Source of the DNA: CCY15215 sp039194995 | GTDB lineage: Bacteria; Cyanobacteriota; Cyanobacteriia; Cyanobacteriales; Spirulinaceae | Length of the DNA stretch: 31,519 bases | Direction: 5' to 3' | Assembly (NCBI GenBank): GCA_039194995.1 | Contig: JBCCVR010000071.1 | Coordinates: 1 to 31,519 of the forward strand | Shown here: piece by piece, positions 8,567 to 16,604 of the stretch | How the letters are laid out: each line of letters opens with the position of its first letter | How positions within the stretch are numbered: position 1 is the stretch's first letter | Notes under the pieces: model-generated | What the model saw: the letters and a program-made list of their open reading frames with translations, nothing else | Database searches by the model: none | What the model was told of the DNA's origin: nothing | Made by a program: the position numbers and the translations under genes

Positions 8567-8701
8567 TTGAACGCAGAGAAATTGAAAAAATTAAAAGAAG
8601 CATTAAAGTCGAAGCCAGAAGATGGAGGAAAATGGACGGGTTCGAAAGTAGCGCGTTGGATGGAAAAAGAAACGAGGAAGGAAAAAAATCGATATAGATG
8701 A
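8567..8701 (+). pseudogene. IS630-type transposase remnant
   Basis: A 44-codon open stretch starting at TTG reads NAEKLKKLKEALKSKPEDGG then KWTGSKVARWMEKETRKEKN before a TGA. The pattern 'L..LK.AL...PEDGG.WT..KVA.W.E' matches, from memory, the second N-terminal helix-turn-helix segment of IS630-family transposases. A short ATG frame just upstream (8519-8569, MVEKESKPIKEGKRLF) ends at a TGA in another frame and may be the neighbouring piece separated by a frameshift. No DDE catalytic core and no terminal repeats are present, so this is a scar, not a mobile element. Confidence 0.5.
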
Positions 8702-8781
8702 TATCGAAGTCAGAGATCGTAAAAGTCCAGCAGATAGCGGTATGCTATAAAGATTTTGCGTTTGATCGCGAGATGAAAAAT

Positions 8782-9726
8782 TTATTCTTTCACTGCCGAA
8801 GAACTAGATTGAGCCAGATAAATCCCCAGTAAAACCACGGCAAAAGCAACGCTGTTTGATAAGCTCAATTTTTCTGAGAAAATAAGCCAAGCTAAAATTG
8901 CAGTAATAATGGGCTGTAATAGCAGTGCGATCGCTACAAATCCCGATGATAAAGTCTTAAGACAATAATTGACTAAACCTTGACCCAAAACTTGGCAGAT
9001 AAAACCCAATAAAATGACAAAAATCCAAGATTGCAATGAGTGAGGAAAAACTTGCTCCCCCATAATTAAAATAATGGGCAATATCGATAGTGTTGAAAAT
9101 AAAGAAGTGCCAAACAGGATCGTTTCTGAACTCAGACTCTCCCGCAGTTTTTCGACAATCAACAAGTAGACGCTAAAACAAACCGATGCGGCGATCGCAG
9201 TACCATCACCCTGGAGGTTGCCAGTAAAAATCTGTAAATCCTCGACTCCAATCAGAAAAACGCCAATCATTGCGATTACCATTCCGATCAAAAATTTATT
9301 GTCAAAGTATCGTTTCCAGATAGACCACCCCAAAAAAGTTGTCCACAAGGGATTTAGATTCGTGAGTAAGGTAGAGTTAGCAACACTGGTTTTGGTCAAA
9401 GACCACGCCCACAAAATTTGATCGCCAGCAAAGCAAATACCTGCTATTATTAATTGGAGGAGTATCCAACTTGTAAAAATTTGCGTTGGCGAGGTTTTGT
9501 CTGGAGAAGATTGCCGCGTTTGACTTTGAATTCCATTCCAAATCCCTAGAAAAACTGTAGCAAATAAAACGCCATTAAATGCTGCGGCAAAAGAGCTAAT
9601 TTCTTCTTCTAAAAATCGTAGAAATATCGCTATCCATGCCATCGCGATTACAGCCATAAGTAATGACAATATCGCCGGGGCATTATTTTTTTGTATGAAA
9701 AAAGAACCAATGTATTTATTAAGCAT
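8782..9726 (-). CDS. EamA/DMT-family transporter
   Basis: A 314-residue inner-membrane protein with about ten hydrophobic helices in two homologous halves, typical of the drug/metabolite transporter superfamily. The first half carries DQILWAWSLTKTSVANSTLL and NLNPLWTTFLGW, the usual EamA signature of helices 3-4. The second half carries CQVLGQGLVNYCLKTL and PIITAILAWLIFSEKL, the matching helices. The substrate is unknown; the family exports amino acids, nucleosides or small metabolites. The ATG lies only 9 bases after the stop of the small ORF at 9736-10005, so the two form a probable operon transcribed away from the PAN-domain gene. Confidence 0.9.
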   Translation of the reverse strand: MLNKYIGSFFIQKNNAPAILSLLMAVIAMAWIAIFLRFLEEEISSFAAAFNGVLFATVFLGIWNGIQSQTRQSSPDKTSPTQIFTSWILLQLIIAGICFAGDQILWAWSLTKTSVANSTLLTNLNPLWTTFLGWSIWKRYFDNKFLIGMVIAMIGVFLIGVEDLQIFTGNLQGDGTAIAASVCFSVYLLIVEKLRESLSSETILFGTSLFSTLSILPIILIMGEQVFPHSLQSWIFVILLGFICQVLGQGLVNYCLKTLSSGFVAIALLLQPIITAILAWLIFSEKLSLSNSVAFAVVLLGIYLAQSSSSAVKE

Positions 9727-9735
9727 TAATTTTTT

Positions 9736-10005
9736 CTAGAGCGATCGTAGAATTAAGATTGAATATGCGACAAAACATAATTTTAGAGTGAGATGAATGA
9801 GTATGAAAAGCCAATCTTCACTGTATTGGATTTTGATGGCTACTTTTGACGCGATAATAAAATAACACAACGACCCCAAATATTGGAAGTCTCCGAAAGA
9901 GACAGAACTATATTGCCAAATAGTCCAGTCAGGTTCGTTAGGTTCTACTAATGTACCTTGCCGATCGCACGCGATCGCCATCTTACCCACAGAAATATCT
10001 AACAT
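9736..10005 (-). CDS. Small hypothetical protein with hydrophobic segments, upstream of the EamA gene
   Basis: An 89-residue ORF with AAGGAG (complement of 10021-10026) 15 bases before its ATG. The N-terminal half is polar (CDRQGTLVEPNEPDWTIWQY). The second half has two hydrophobic stretches (LGSLCYFIIASKVAIKI and LFILIHLTLKLCFVAYSILI), so it may be a small membrane protein. No family is recognised. The start codon lies at the centre of a perfect 12-base inverted repeat. The tight spacing to the exporter suggests it could act as a leader or partner for that gene. It could also be a fragment of a larger membrane protein. Confidence 0.5.
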   Translation of the reverse strand: MLDISVGKMAIACDRQGTLVEPNEPDWTIWQYSSVSFGDFQYLGSLCYFIIASKVAIKIQYSEDWLFILIHLTLKLCFVAYSILILRSL

Positions 10006-10016
10006 TAGATATTTCT
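9991..10016 (-). promoter_or_regulatory. Perfect 12-bp inverted repeat over a start codon
   Basis: AGAAATATCTAA, CA, TTAGATATTTCT form a flawless dyad. In the transcript the AUG of the 9736-10005 ORF falls at the hairpin tip, 4 bases downstream of a strong AAGGAG site. It could be a repressor operator or an mRNA hairpin limiting translation initiation of the small ORF and the EamA gene. Confidence 0.6.
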
Positions 10017-10126
10017 TGATCTCCTTTTAATGTTAAGAAGTATGAAAAAACAAAATCGAATCGTTATTCTATGATACAAAGGCTACTAGCTACCTTTCCT
10101 ACAAAAACTTAAGAATCATTAAAACC

Positions 10127-10480
10127 ATGAAAATATTACAATCTGCGCTGAGTCGGATTTTAACCGCTTCTATCAGCACTTTACTCATTCTCTGTCTGAG
10201 TTTTGTCGCCGTAACTCAAGTGGCTTCCGCTAACCCCATTCTCTCTGTCAACTTTAACAAAGATCACGCGAGTGGAGACTTCGATAATGTCAGAGGTACG
10301 ACTTTGAAAGAATGCTTGCAGATCTGCGGAGATGATTTAGATTGTAAGGCTTATACTTACAATCCACAGGGAATTGGTGGAGATGGAGATCCTGTTTGCT
10401 GGTTAAAAGATGAAGTAAACCCACTCAGCCCTGTTCCTCCTTTTGTAGGAGCAGCAACTGGTATAGTCCTGAGAAGGTAA
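10127..10480 (+). CDS. Secreted small PAN/Apple-like domain protein
   Basis: A 117-residue protein with a clear Sec signal peptide: a basic start MKILQSALSR, a hydrophobic core, and likely cleavage after ASA at residue 35. The mature part carries four cysteines (C63, C67, C73, C91) in the arrangement ECLQICGDDLDCKAYTYN...CWLK. This resembles a minimal PAN/Apple fold, in which a helix is disulphide-bonded to the sheet and binds protein or carbohydrate ligands. The product is therefore probably periplasmic or extracellular. It is transcribed divergently from the small ORF/EamA pair, sharing a ~120-base upstream region. The specific ligand is unknown. Length and cysteine spacing suit a single PAN_4-type domain. 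Confidence 0.75.
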   Translation: MKILQSALSRILTASISTLLILCLSFVAVTQVASANPILSVNFNKDHASGDFDNVRGTTLKECLQICGDDLDCKAYTYNPQGIGGDGDPVCWLKDEVNPLSPVPPFVGAATGIVLRR

Positions 10481-10489
10481 ATCCCATCG

Positions 10490-10514
10490 GGTGCGTTACG
10501 TCCGCTAACGTACC
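10490..10514. repeat. GGTGCGTTA-type palindrome, second copy
   Basis: GGTGCGTTA and TAACGTACC (one mismatch) flank a 7-base loop just after the PAN gene stop. The arms match those of the element at 730-759. The rest of the gap to 10713 shows no gene; it contains a degenerate CTGATAACTGGCAACTGAT repeat at 10659-10677. Confidence 0.6.
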
Positions 10515-10713
10515 TTACTGAACTGTTTCGACTAATAAAGAAGAAAGAGAGAAGAATCCGAAATTACAGGAAAAGGTCGGCGAGATAAAGTGTATCTGAT
10601 GACAGAACAGAGAGAAAATCTATTGCATTAAATTAGCTGTATCATAGCTCTACACGACTGATAACTGGCAACTGATTTAAGCAAAGGCTTCACTCATCCA
10701 AAAGAATTAATCT

Positions 10714-11499
10714 ATGAAAATTGCGACATGGAATGTAAACTCAATTCGCACTCGTCAAGCGATCGCACAAAATTGGCTGCAAACTCATGCGATCGACGTG
10801 CTTTGCTTGCAGGAAACCAAAGTTATCGATGCAGATTTTCCCCGAGAACCCTTTGAATCCCTTGGCTATCATCTCTACATCTCGGGACAAAAGGCTTACA
10901 ATGGCGTGGCACTCTTCGCGAAGCAGCCCTTAACCGATGTAAAAATTGGGTTTGCGGAAGTGGTGGGGGCAGAACTTGCGGGAGATTTTGACGAACAAAA
11001 GCGGGTTATTTCTGGGGTTTTAAACGATATCAGAATTGTTAACCTTTACGTTCCCAACGGTTCGGCAATAGGTAGCGAGAAGTACGATTATAAATTGCGC
11101 TGGTTCAAAGTTTTGCGGGAATATTTGCAAACATTACAAAAGGAAAATGAGCTTTGCGTTTGTGGGGATTTTAACGTTGCTCCAGACGATCGCGATATTT
11201 ACAATCCCAAGGGCAAAAATAAGCATATCATGGCATCTCCAGCCGAACGAGAAGCCTTACAGGATATTTTAAGCGTGGGTTTAACAGATATTTTTCGCCA
11301 ATTTACCGAAGAAACCGGGCATTATAGCTGGTGGGATTATCGTCGCGGCGGCTTTACCAATAATCGCGGCTGGCGCATCGACCATCATTATCTGACTGAG
11401 GGACTGTGCGATCGCGCCAAATCTTGCATCATCGACATCGAACCGCGAAAACTCGAAAAACCCAGCGATCATACTCCCGTTATCGTAGAAATCGATTGA
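10714..11499 (+). CDS. xthA: Exodeoxyribonuclease III
   Basis: A 261-residue member of the exonuclease III/AP endonuclease family, which cleaves DNA at abasic sites and trims 3' ends in base excision repair. All core motifs are visible: ATWNVNSIR at 4-12, LQETK with metal-binding E34, YVPNG at 112-116, GDFNVAP with D152 and N154, WWDYR at 206-210, RIDHHYLTE with D223, and the terminal SDHTP with D252 and H253. Length is normal for the bacterial enzyme and the ATG start is unambiguous from the conserved MKIATWNVNS. It appears monocistronic, between the PAN-domain gene and the repeat-protein gene. Confidence 0.95.
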   Translation: MKIATWNVNSIRTRQAIAQNWLQTHAIDVLCLQETKVIDADFPREPFESLGYHLYISGQKAYNGVALFAKQPLTDVKIGFAEVVGAELAGDFDEQKRVISGVLNDIRIVNLYVPNGSAIGSEKYDYKLRWFKVLREYLQTLQKENELCVCGDFNVAPDDRDIYNPKGKNKHIMASPAEREALQDILSVGLTDIFRQFTEETGHYSWWDYRRGGFTNNRGWRIDHHYLTEGLCDRAKSCIIDIEPRKLEKPSDHTPVIVEID

Positions 11500-11639
11500 A
11501 CCCCGCAAACTCGAAAAACAAGAGCGATCGCGTTGCCATTATTATGGCGATCGATTAACAATTCCGGCCGATCTTCGTCTCTTCCCGATAAAATAAACGA
11601 CAATACGATCCAATGAATTTTATTTGTGTGAGGTGAAAG

Positions 11640-13499
11640 ATGACCGCCAAGTTTTGGCTGGCTACCCGATCGACAACAGCAACCCTATGCTTGCTGGGAA
11701 TCGGCGCTAATACTGCCCTTGGAATCGAGGCTCTGATTTCAGAGGGGGATGGGAACGAATTGGATGAGTGCGCAACGATCGATACATTAGCTTTAGATTC
11801 CCTGTTCTTCGATGCGATCGCCGCCGAAGGGGATGCGCTCAACTGCAATGCTTCTCTACTGGAAAATGCAGAAGTATTCGATCGCCTAGAAACGATTGAA
11901 TTTGAAGAATTTGCGGATCCCGCTTGGCAGGAAGAGAGTGCCACTTGGGAAACAGCCGCACCCGCAGACACCGAAACAGAATGGGATAGCGTTCCCGATG
12001 CAGTCGCAGAAACTTCGGATGCGCCGGAACTCGCCGCCATCACGGAAACCACAAGCGAAATCCCTGCCGATACAGCTTTCGCCGATGAGGAGATTTCCCA
12101 ACCCATCGAAGCCATTGACAGCGAATGGGATAACGTTCCCGATGCAGCCGCAGAAACTTGGGACTCGCCAGAACTCGCCGCCGTCACGGAAACCGCAAGC
12201 GAAGCAAGCACGGAAATCACCAGTGAAATCCCTGCCGATACAGCCTTCGCCGATGAGGAGATTTCCCAACCCATCGAAGCCATTGACAGCGAATGGGATA
12301 ACGTTCCCGACGCAGCTGCAGAAACTTGGCAGACTCCCGCAACAGCGATGGAAACCGAGATAGCCACTAGGGCAGAATGGGAAACGGTTTCCCATACGTC
12401 CTTAAAAGAATGGGATGCTCCCGCACAAAACGGAGCGATCGCCACTGAGTGGGATAATGTCCCCGATGCCGCCGCAGAAAATTGGAATGTGCCAGTAACG
12501 GCAAGGGCAAGCGATCGCCCCAATGACGATAACGCGCTCTCGGAAACCGAGGCCGTTCGACCCGCGATCGCCACGACTCAACAGGGGGAATATCTCGAAG
12601 ACGATCCCCAATTCCAAGCCGTCCTCGAGCCGGAAACTGTCAATGCCAAGGTTGCCAAACTCGCTCCAGAAGATTTAATTCGGGACGATCGCCAGATCAG
12701 CGAATTAATTGCCCCCACCCCCGAACAACAGCGCGCCAAAACAACGGGTTTGCGACCCGAAGAAGTGGTTCGCGCAGCTCGGGATAATACCCGACCGGAA
12801 ATTACAACCGAGTCCACGGCTTCCACACCTCTCCTCGATCGCCTCGATACCGATTTGCGTCGCTTGCGCGCTCAAGCGGAAACTGTCTCTCGCCAATCTC
12901 TGAACGTACCGGCATTCGCTTCCCAAACTACGGCTTTCGAGACCTATCGCCTCGATTTGAATGACAATTTGGGAGTCGTTCCCCTGCCGCGATCGCAATG
13001 GTTAGAAGAGGGTCAATTGGCGGGTCAATTTAATTTTGGCGAGGAATTGGCTCTAGAGAATGAAATCGAGATCGAGACGATTTCCTATGCCATCGATCCC
13101 CAGTTATTCGCACGAGATTTGAGCGAGTTGGGTTTGGAAACCTTCGATACAAAATTGTCAACCGGAGATGCGATCGCCGTTTCTCTCTTCTTGAACGATC
13201 GTTCTTTCGAGAATTTTTCCTTTGAGGCGATCGAAATAGACTTTGATTCTCTCTTAGCCGGTTGGGAAAATGCGATCGGCGATCCCGACTTAACGGCGCT
13301 CATTCCCACGCAGGTGCTGTCAGGGAATGCCAATGGAGAAATACCGGATTTGAATTGGCAGAGAGAAGATATTTTTGCGATCGAATCCGAGTTTGAAGCA
13401 TTGCCGGAGTTAAATTTTGGCAATCATCCCTTTGAGTTTGGTTTGCAACGAGATTTCTTGCGCGCTTCTCTGTTATCACCGAGCAAAAAATCGATTTAG
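11640..13499 (+). CDS. Secreted acidic repeat protein of unknown function
   Basis: A 619-residue protein with a signal-peptide-like start (MTAKFWLATRSTTATLCLLGIGANTALG). The body is very acidic and low in lysine. Residues ~110-290 hold four degenerate copies of EWDNVPDAAAETW-like units spaced unevenly, plus a weaker AEWETVSHTSLKEWDAP. Two copies of a 105-base DNA repeat (12057-12161 and 12225-12329) encode an EIPADTAFADEEISQPIEAI block followed by DSEWDNVPDAAAETW. The C-terminal third is non-repetitive and acidic, with RLDLNDNLGVVPLPRSQW near 440. No catalytic domain is recognisable. GTGAGGTGA lies a few bases before the ATG and could serve as ribosome site. It may be a periplasmic or envelope-associated protein. 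A long antisense frame over this gene is a composition artefact. Confidence 0.75.
   Translation: MTAKFWLATRSTTATLCLLGIGANTALGIEALISEGDGNELDECATIDTLALDSLFFDAIAAEGDALNCNASLLENAEVFDRLETIEFEEFADPAWQEESATWETAAPADTETEWDSVPDAVAETSDAPELAAITETTSEIPADTAFADEEISQPIEAIDSEWDNVPDAAAETWDSPELAAVTETASEASTEITSEIPADTAFADEEISQPIEAIDSEWDNVPDAAAETWQTPATAMETEIATRAEWETVSHTSLKEWDAPAQNGAIATEWDNVPDAAAENWNVPVTARASDRPNDDNALSETEAVRPAIATTQQGEYLEDDPQFQAVLEPETVNAKVAKLAPEDLIRDDRQISELIAPTPEQQRAKTTGLRPEEVVRAARDNTRPEITTESTASTPLLDRLDTDLRRLRAQAETVSRQSLNVPAFASQTTAFETYRLDLNDNLGVVPLPRSQWLEEGQLAGQFNFGEELALENEIEIETISYAIDPQLFARDLSELGLETFDTKLSTGDAIAVSLFLNDRSFENFSFEAIEIDFDSLLAGWENAIGDPDLTALIPTQVLSGNANGEIPDLNWQREDIFAIESEFEALPELNFGNHPFEFGLQRDFLRASLLSPSKKSI
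12057..12161 (+). repeat. 105-bp intragenic direct repeat, copy 1
   Basis: GAAATCCCTGCCGATACAGC through CAGAAACTTGG; nearly identical to 12225-12329. The copy-to-copy offset of 168 bases (56 codons) keeps the frame. This looks like recent tandem duplication inside the secreted repeat protein gene. Confidence 0.85.
12225..12329 (+). repeat. 105-bp intragenic direct repeat, copy 2
   Basis: Second copy of the block at 12057-12161, with only a few silent-looking differences (for example GCAGCTGCAG for GCAGCCGCAG). It is followed by divergent sequence (QTPAT instead of DSPEL in the protein). Confidence 0.85.
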
Positions 13500-13525
13500 T
13501 TGTTTGTTGTTTGTTATTTGTTGGG

Positions 13526-13550
13526 GGATGGCAGGATTGACTTGCCATCC
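13526..13550 (+). terminator. Terminator-like hairpin after the repeat-protein gene
   Basis: GGATGGCA and TGCCATCC are perfect 8-base arms around a 9-base loop, 27 bases after the stop codon. No T-run follows (TCAACT), so termination is uncertain. The bases before it (13500-13524) are a TTGTTTG heptamer array. Confidence 0.5.
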
Positions 13551-13627
13551 TCAACTAATTTACGAGAGATAGTTGTTTTTAAACGGCAAATACACTAAGG
13601 TAAAAATCGTCCGTTTTGCCAAATATT

Positions 13628-14947
13628 ATGAGCGATCGCCCAAAAATAATCGTTCTCGATGACGATCCCACCGGATCTCAAACCGTTCACAGTTGCTTAT
13701 TATTAATGCGTTGGGACGTAGAAACCCTACGTTTGGGACTTGCCGACGAAGCGCCGATTTTCTTTATCTTGAGCAATACTCGTGCCTTAACCCCAGAACA
13801 AGCCGCAGAAGTGACGCGAGAAGTGACGCACAATCTGAAAATTGCTATTGAAGCAGAAGGAATTAAAGATTTTCTTGTCGTGAGTCGTTCCGATTCCACC
13901 TTGCGGGGTCATTATCCCGTAGAAACCGATGTCATTGCCGCAGAATTAGGACCGTTTGACGCACATTTTTTAACCCCCGCTTTTTTTGAAGGGGGACGAA
14001 TCACCCGCAATAATACCCATTATCTCTTAATTGATGGGGTTGAAACCCCCGTTCACGAAACCGAATTCGCGAAGGATTCTGTTTTTGGCTATAGCTATAG
14101 TTATTTGCCGGATTATGTAGAAGAAAAAACCAAAGGTCGGATTGAGAGTAAAGCCGTTGAATGTTTTTCCCTCGCCGAAATTCGCAACGGGACGAGCGAT
14201 CGCCTCATGGGATTAAACAATAATGTTTGTGGTGCGGTAGATGCAGAAAAACAAGCAGATTTAGACCGATTTGCCGAGGATATTTTGGCAACGGCTGCCA
14301 ACGGGAAACGCTTTTTATTTCGCAGTGCGGCAAGTTTGTTGACCTCTTTGGCGCAACTGGGTTCTCAACCCGTGGCAGCCGAAAACATGGCAGAATATGA
14401 GCGATCGCCAAAACCGGGGGTTATTTTAGTCGGTTCCCACGTGCAAAAAACCACGCGACAGTTAAAACAACTCTTACAGGAGTCGGGGATTGTAGGAATT
14501 GAAGTGGAAGTTACGCGCTTGCGGGACAATCCAGATGCTAGAACTGCATTGCGATCGGAAATCTTAGAAAAAGTGAACGCCGCTTACAATTCCGGACAAA
14601 CGCCAACCATTTTTACCAGTCGAGAAGAGTTACAGTTTGATGACATTCAACAACGTTTGGATTTTGGGAAAGAAGTATCGGGATTGTTAATGGATATTGT
14701 TAAAGGACTGCCCGAGGAAATTAGTTTTTTAATTAGCAAAGGTGGTATTACCTCCAACGATGTCTTAAGCACCGGATTAGAATTGCGATCGGCGCGATTG
14801 TTGGGGCAAATCTTAGCGGGATGTTCGATGGTCATCACCCCCGACAATCACTCGCAATTCCCCAAACTCCCCGTCGTCCTCTTCCCCGGCAACGTTGGTG
14901 ACGATCGCGGACTTGCCACCGTTTACCAACGTTTGAGAAGAAATTGA
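13628..14947 (+). CDS. Four-carbon acid sugar kinase family protein (DUF1537)
   Basis: A 439-residue protein of the DUF1537/four-carbon acid sugar kinase family; characterised members phosphorylate erythronate or threonate-type acids with ATP. The N-terminal substrate domain opens with IIVLDDDPTGSQTVHS and has VSRSDSTLRGHYP near residue 95. The C-terminal nucleotide domain has ILVGSHVQKTTRQL near 275 and ISKGGITSNDVLS near 370. I chose ATG 13628 because MSDRPKIIVLDDDPTG fits the usual family start; a TTG at 13616 would add four residues. No partner dehydrogenase, aldolase or isomerase gene is adjacent, so the true substrate in this organism is open. Confidence 0.88.
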   Translation: MSDRPKIIVLDDDPTGSQTVHSCLLLMRWDVETLRLGLADEAPIFFILSNTRALTPEQAAEVTREVTHNLKIAIEAEGIKDFLVVSRSDSTLRGHYPVETDVIAAELGPFDAHFLTPAFFEGGRITRNNTHYLLIDGVETPVHETEFAKDSVFGYSYSYLPDYVEEKTKGRIESKAVECFSLAEIRNGTSDRLMGLNNNVCGAVDAEKQADLDRFAEDILATAANGKRFLFRSAASLLTSLAQLGSQPVAAENMAEYERSPKPGVILVGSHVQKTTRQLKQLLQESGIVGIEVEVTRLRDNPDARTALRSEILEKVNAAYNSGQTPTIFTSREELQFDDIQQRLDFGKEVSGLLMDIVKGLPEEISFLISKGGITSNDVLSTGLELRSARLLGQILAGCSMVITPDNHSQFPKLPVVLFPGNVGDDRGLATVYQRLRRN

Positions 14948-14996
14948 ACCACACCAGACGCAGAGGAATGCAGAGAGGGGTGATGGGTTTTGCCCT

Positions 14997-15992
14997 TTAC
15001 TCTTGACTCTTTTGCACCGATTTGATTAGAGAGCGCACCTCCCGAGTCCCCTCAGATGCCTCGAAAGTAACGGGAAACTTGCCTTTAGAAATCATTCTGA
15101 GTCCCAAGGGAGCTAAGCTCATCAAGCCCTGTAAATCGCGAAAATAATTGCCGACCACCTGAATGCCGAATTTGCGTTCGTCGATCCAGCCTCCCGCTTT
15201 CACGAGGTCGATCAACACCTTGCGATGGCGAATGGAACGGCTGACACTGCGGGAATTGCTCGCTAAAACTTCCCGCTTGATCTCCCCGATGCGATCCATG
15301 GGATTGACATCCATCGGACAGACCTCATTGCACATATAACAGCGCGTACAGCCCCAAACCCCTTTAATACCCTGCTTGTATTCATCCAGACGTTCCGCCG
15401 TCTCATTATCCCGCGAATCCATCACCATGCGCTGCGCTTTCGCCAAAGCATGGGGACCGACAAAATCCGGATTAACTTCTCGCACATTGCATTCGGAATA
15501 ACAAGCACCGCATAAAATGCAGTTGCCCGAGGCTTCCAAACGCGATCGCTCCTCCGGACTTTGTAAAAATTCTCGTTCGGGAATATTGCGCCCTCGAGTG
15601 CTGACATGGGGATCGATCGCTTCTAAATTGTCCCAAAAACTTTTCATATCTGTCACGAGATCCTTAATTACCGGAAAATTACCCAAAGGCGCGATCGTAA
15701 TCTCGGGTATATTTTCGGAATCCCCCTCATTATTTCTTTGGCCGAAGCGGGCAATTTCACTGGCCACATTTTCCTTGCAAGCCAAAGCAGAACGACCGTC
15801 GATCCGCATGGCACAACTGCCGCAAATCGTATTGCGACAGTTCTTGCGAAATGCCAGAGTTCCATCTATTTCCCACTTAATTCGATTAAGACATTCCAAA
15901 ATCGTATTCCCCCCTTCAACTGCCAGCGTATAATTCTGGAATTTTGGGAGGCCGTTGGGTTGCTGTCGGAGAATTTTAAACGTGACTTCCAT
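14997..15992 (-). CDS. sdhB: Succinate dehydrogenase/fumarate reductase iron-sulfur subunit
   Basis: A 331-residue SdhB/FrdB protein that passes electrons from the flavin subunit to quinone at the membrane. The plant-type ferredoxin domain has C52, C57, C60 and C72 (CRNTICGSC...C) for the 2Fe-2S cluster. The C-terminal domain has CILCGACYSEC (C158, C161, C164, C168) and CTRCYMCNEVCP (C215, C218, C221, C225). The usual bacterial 3Fe-4S motif is C-x5-C-x3-CP. Here an extra cysteine (C218) sits in the first gap, so the third cluster may be a second 4Fe-4S cluster, as described for some archaeal enzymes. The C-terminal tail is extended beyond the E. coli-type length. No sdhA or membrane-anchor gene is adjacent. 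Confidence 0.93.
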   Translation of the reverse strand: MEVTFKILRQQPNGLPKFQNYTLAVEGGNTILECLNRIKWEIDGTLAFRKNCRNTICGSCAMRIDGRSALACKENVASEIARFGQRNNEGDSENIPEITIAPLGNFPVIKDLVTDMKSFWDNLEAIDPHVSTRGRNIPEREFLQSPEERSRLEASGNCILCGACYSECNVREVNPDFVGPHALAKAQRMVMDSRDNETAERLDEYKQGIKGVWGCTRCYMCNEVCPMDVNPMDRIGEIKREVLASNSRSVSRSIRHRKVLIDLVKAGGWIDERKFGIQVVGNYFRDLQGLMSLAPLGLRMISKGKFPVTFEASEGTREVRSLIKSVQKSQE

Positions 15993-16500
15993 ATCGGTAA
16001 AAAATTAAATTTTTTTATTGCGATCGCATTTCTGAATCGGGTCGATCGGCAGTCAATCGGCAAGGGGGAAGGATTTCGCTCATCGAACTAGCCCTCATAT
16101 TGACGACCTTTCTCCCTCAAAGAAATTTGCGAGAGCGGATCTCTTTTTCCACTATTGCCAGACCTGCGGATTCCGTTCCAGTTTAAAACATTTCTCGCGC
16201 CATCTCCTGATTTGGCAATTATCTCTCTTCAATTTTTGTAATTGGCCGTTGGCATTTTGGCTTTTCTCTACTAGCTTGGCCAAAAAATTCCCTATTTTGC
16301 CCATCGGCGCGATCGCGGTCAGATTTTTGACCGGAAAGTGCGATCCGAGTTTGCCAAAATCGTCGCAAATCCTTGCCATCTCTTGAACGAAGATCTCCTT
16401 TGCCCCGATCTATCGCGACGGCGATCGGCTATTTTTTCAGGATAAGTAAATCCCTCACCCCTAAATTTTGTAAATTGTTAAAATTATTCACCAAAAAAAC
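15993..16500. other. Long intergenic region upstream of sdhB and cyAbrB genes
   Basis: About 500 bases between divergent genes. The most plausible coding content is a reverse-strand 75-codon frame listed separately. Otherwise it has scattered CGATCG cores and AT-rich sequence towards the cyAbrB promoter. No RNA gene or repeat array was recognised. Confidence 0.5.
16152..16379 (-). CDS. Doubtful small basic ORF
   Basis: A 75-residue frame with ATG at 16379 and an AAAGGAGAT sequence about 15 bases upstream. The product is basic (LQKLKRDNCQIRRWREKCFK) with no recognised family. The ribosome-site-like sequence is the only support, and the frame may be fortuitous. Confidence 0.22.
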   Translation of the reverse strand: MARICDDFGKLGSHFPVKNLTAIAPMGKIGNFLAKLVEKSQNANGQLQKLKRDNCQIRRWREKCFKLERNPQVWQ

Positions 16501-16531
16501 TTGACGATTAGCAGACATTTAGGGATATATT
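16501..16531 (+). promoter_or_regulatory. Probable promoter of the cyAbrB gene
   Basis: TTGACG at 16501-16506 and TATATT at 16526-16531 are sigma-70-like boxes with a 19-base gap; a second TATATG/TATGAT cluster follows within 12 bases. CGAGGAG at about 16585-16591 is the ribosome site for ATG 16605. Confidence 0.5.
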
Positions 16532-16604
16532 TCTTATATGATGAGATATTAGAAGCGAAACGCTTCAGACAAACACTGAAATTTCGAGGAGATTTTTTCA
16601 GATT

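Noticed and set aside
11555..12574. 339-residue reverse-strand open frame opposite the secreted repeat protein
   Set aside because: It is Ser/Ala-rich low-complexity sequence that mirrors the repeats of the plus-strand gene, which has a signal peptide and better start. It is an antisense artefact.
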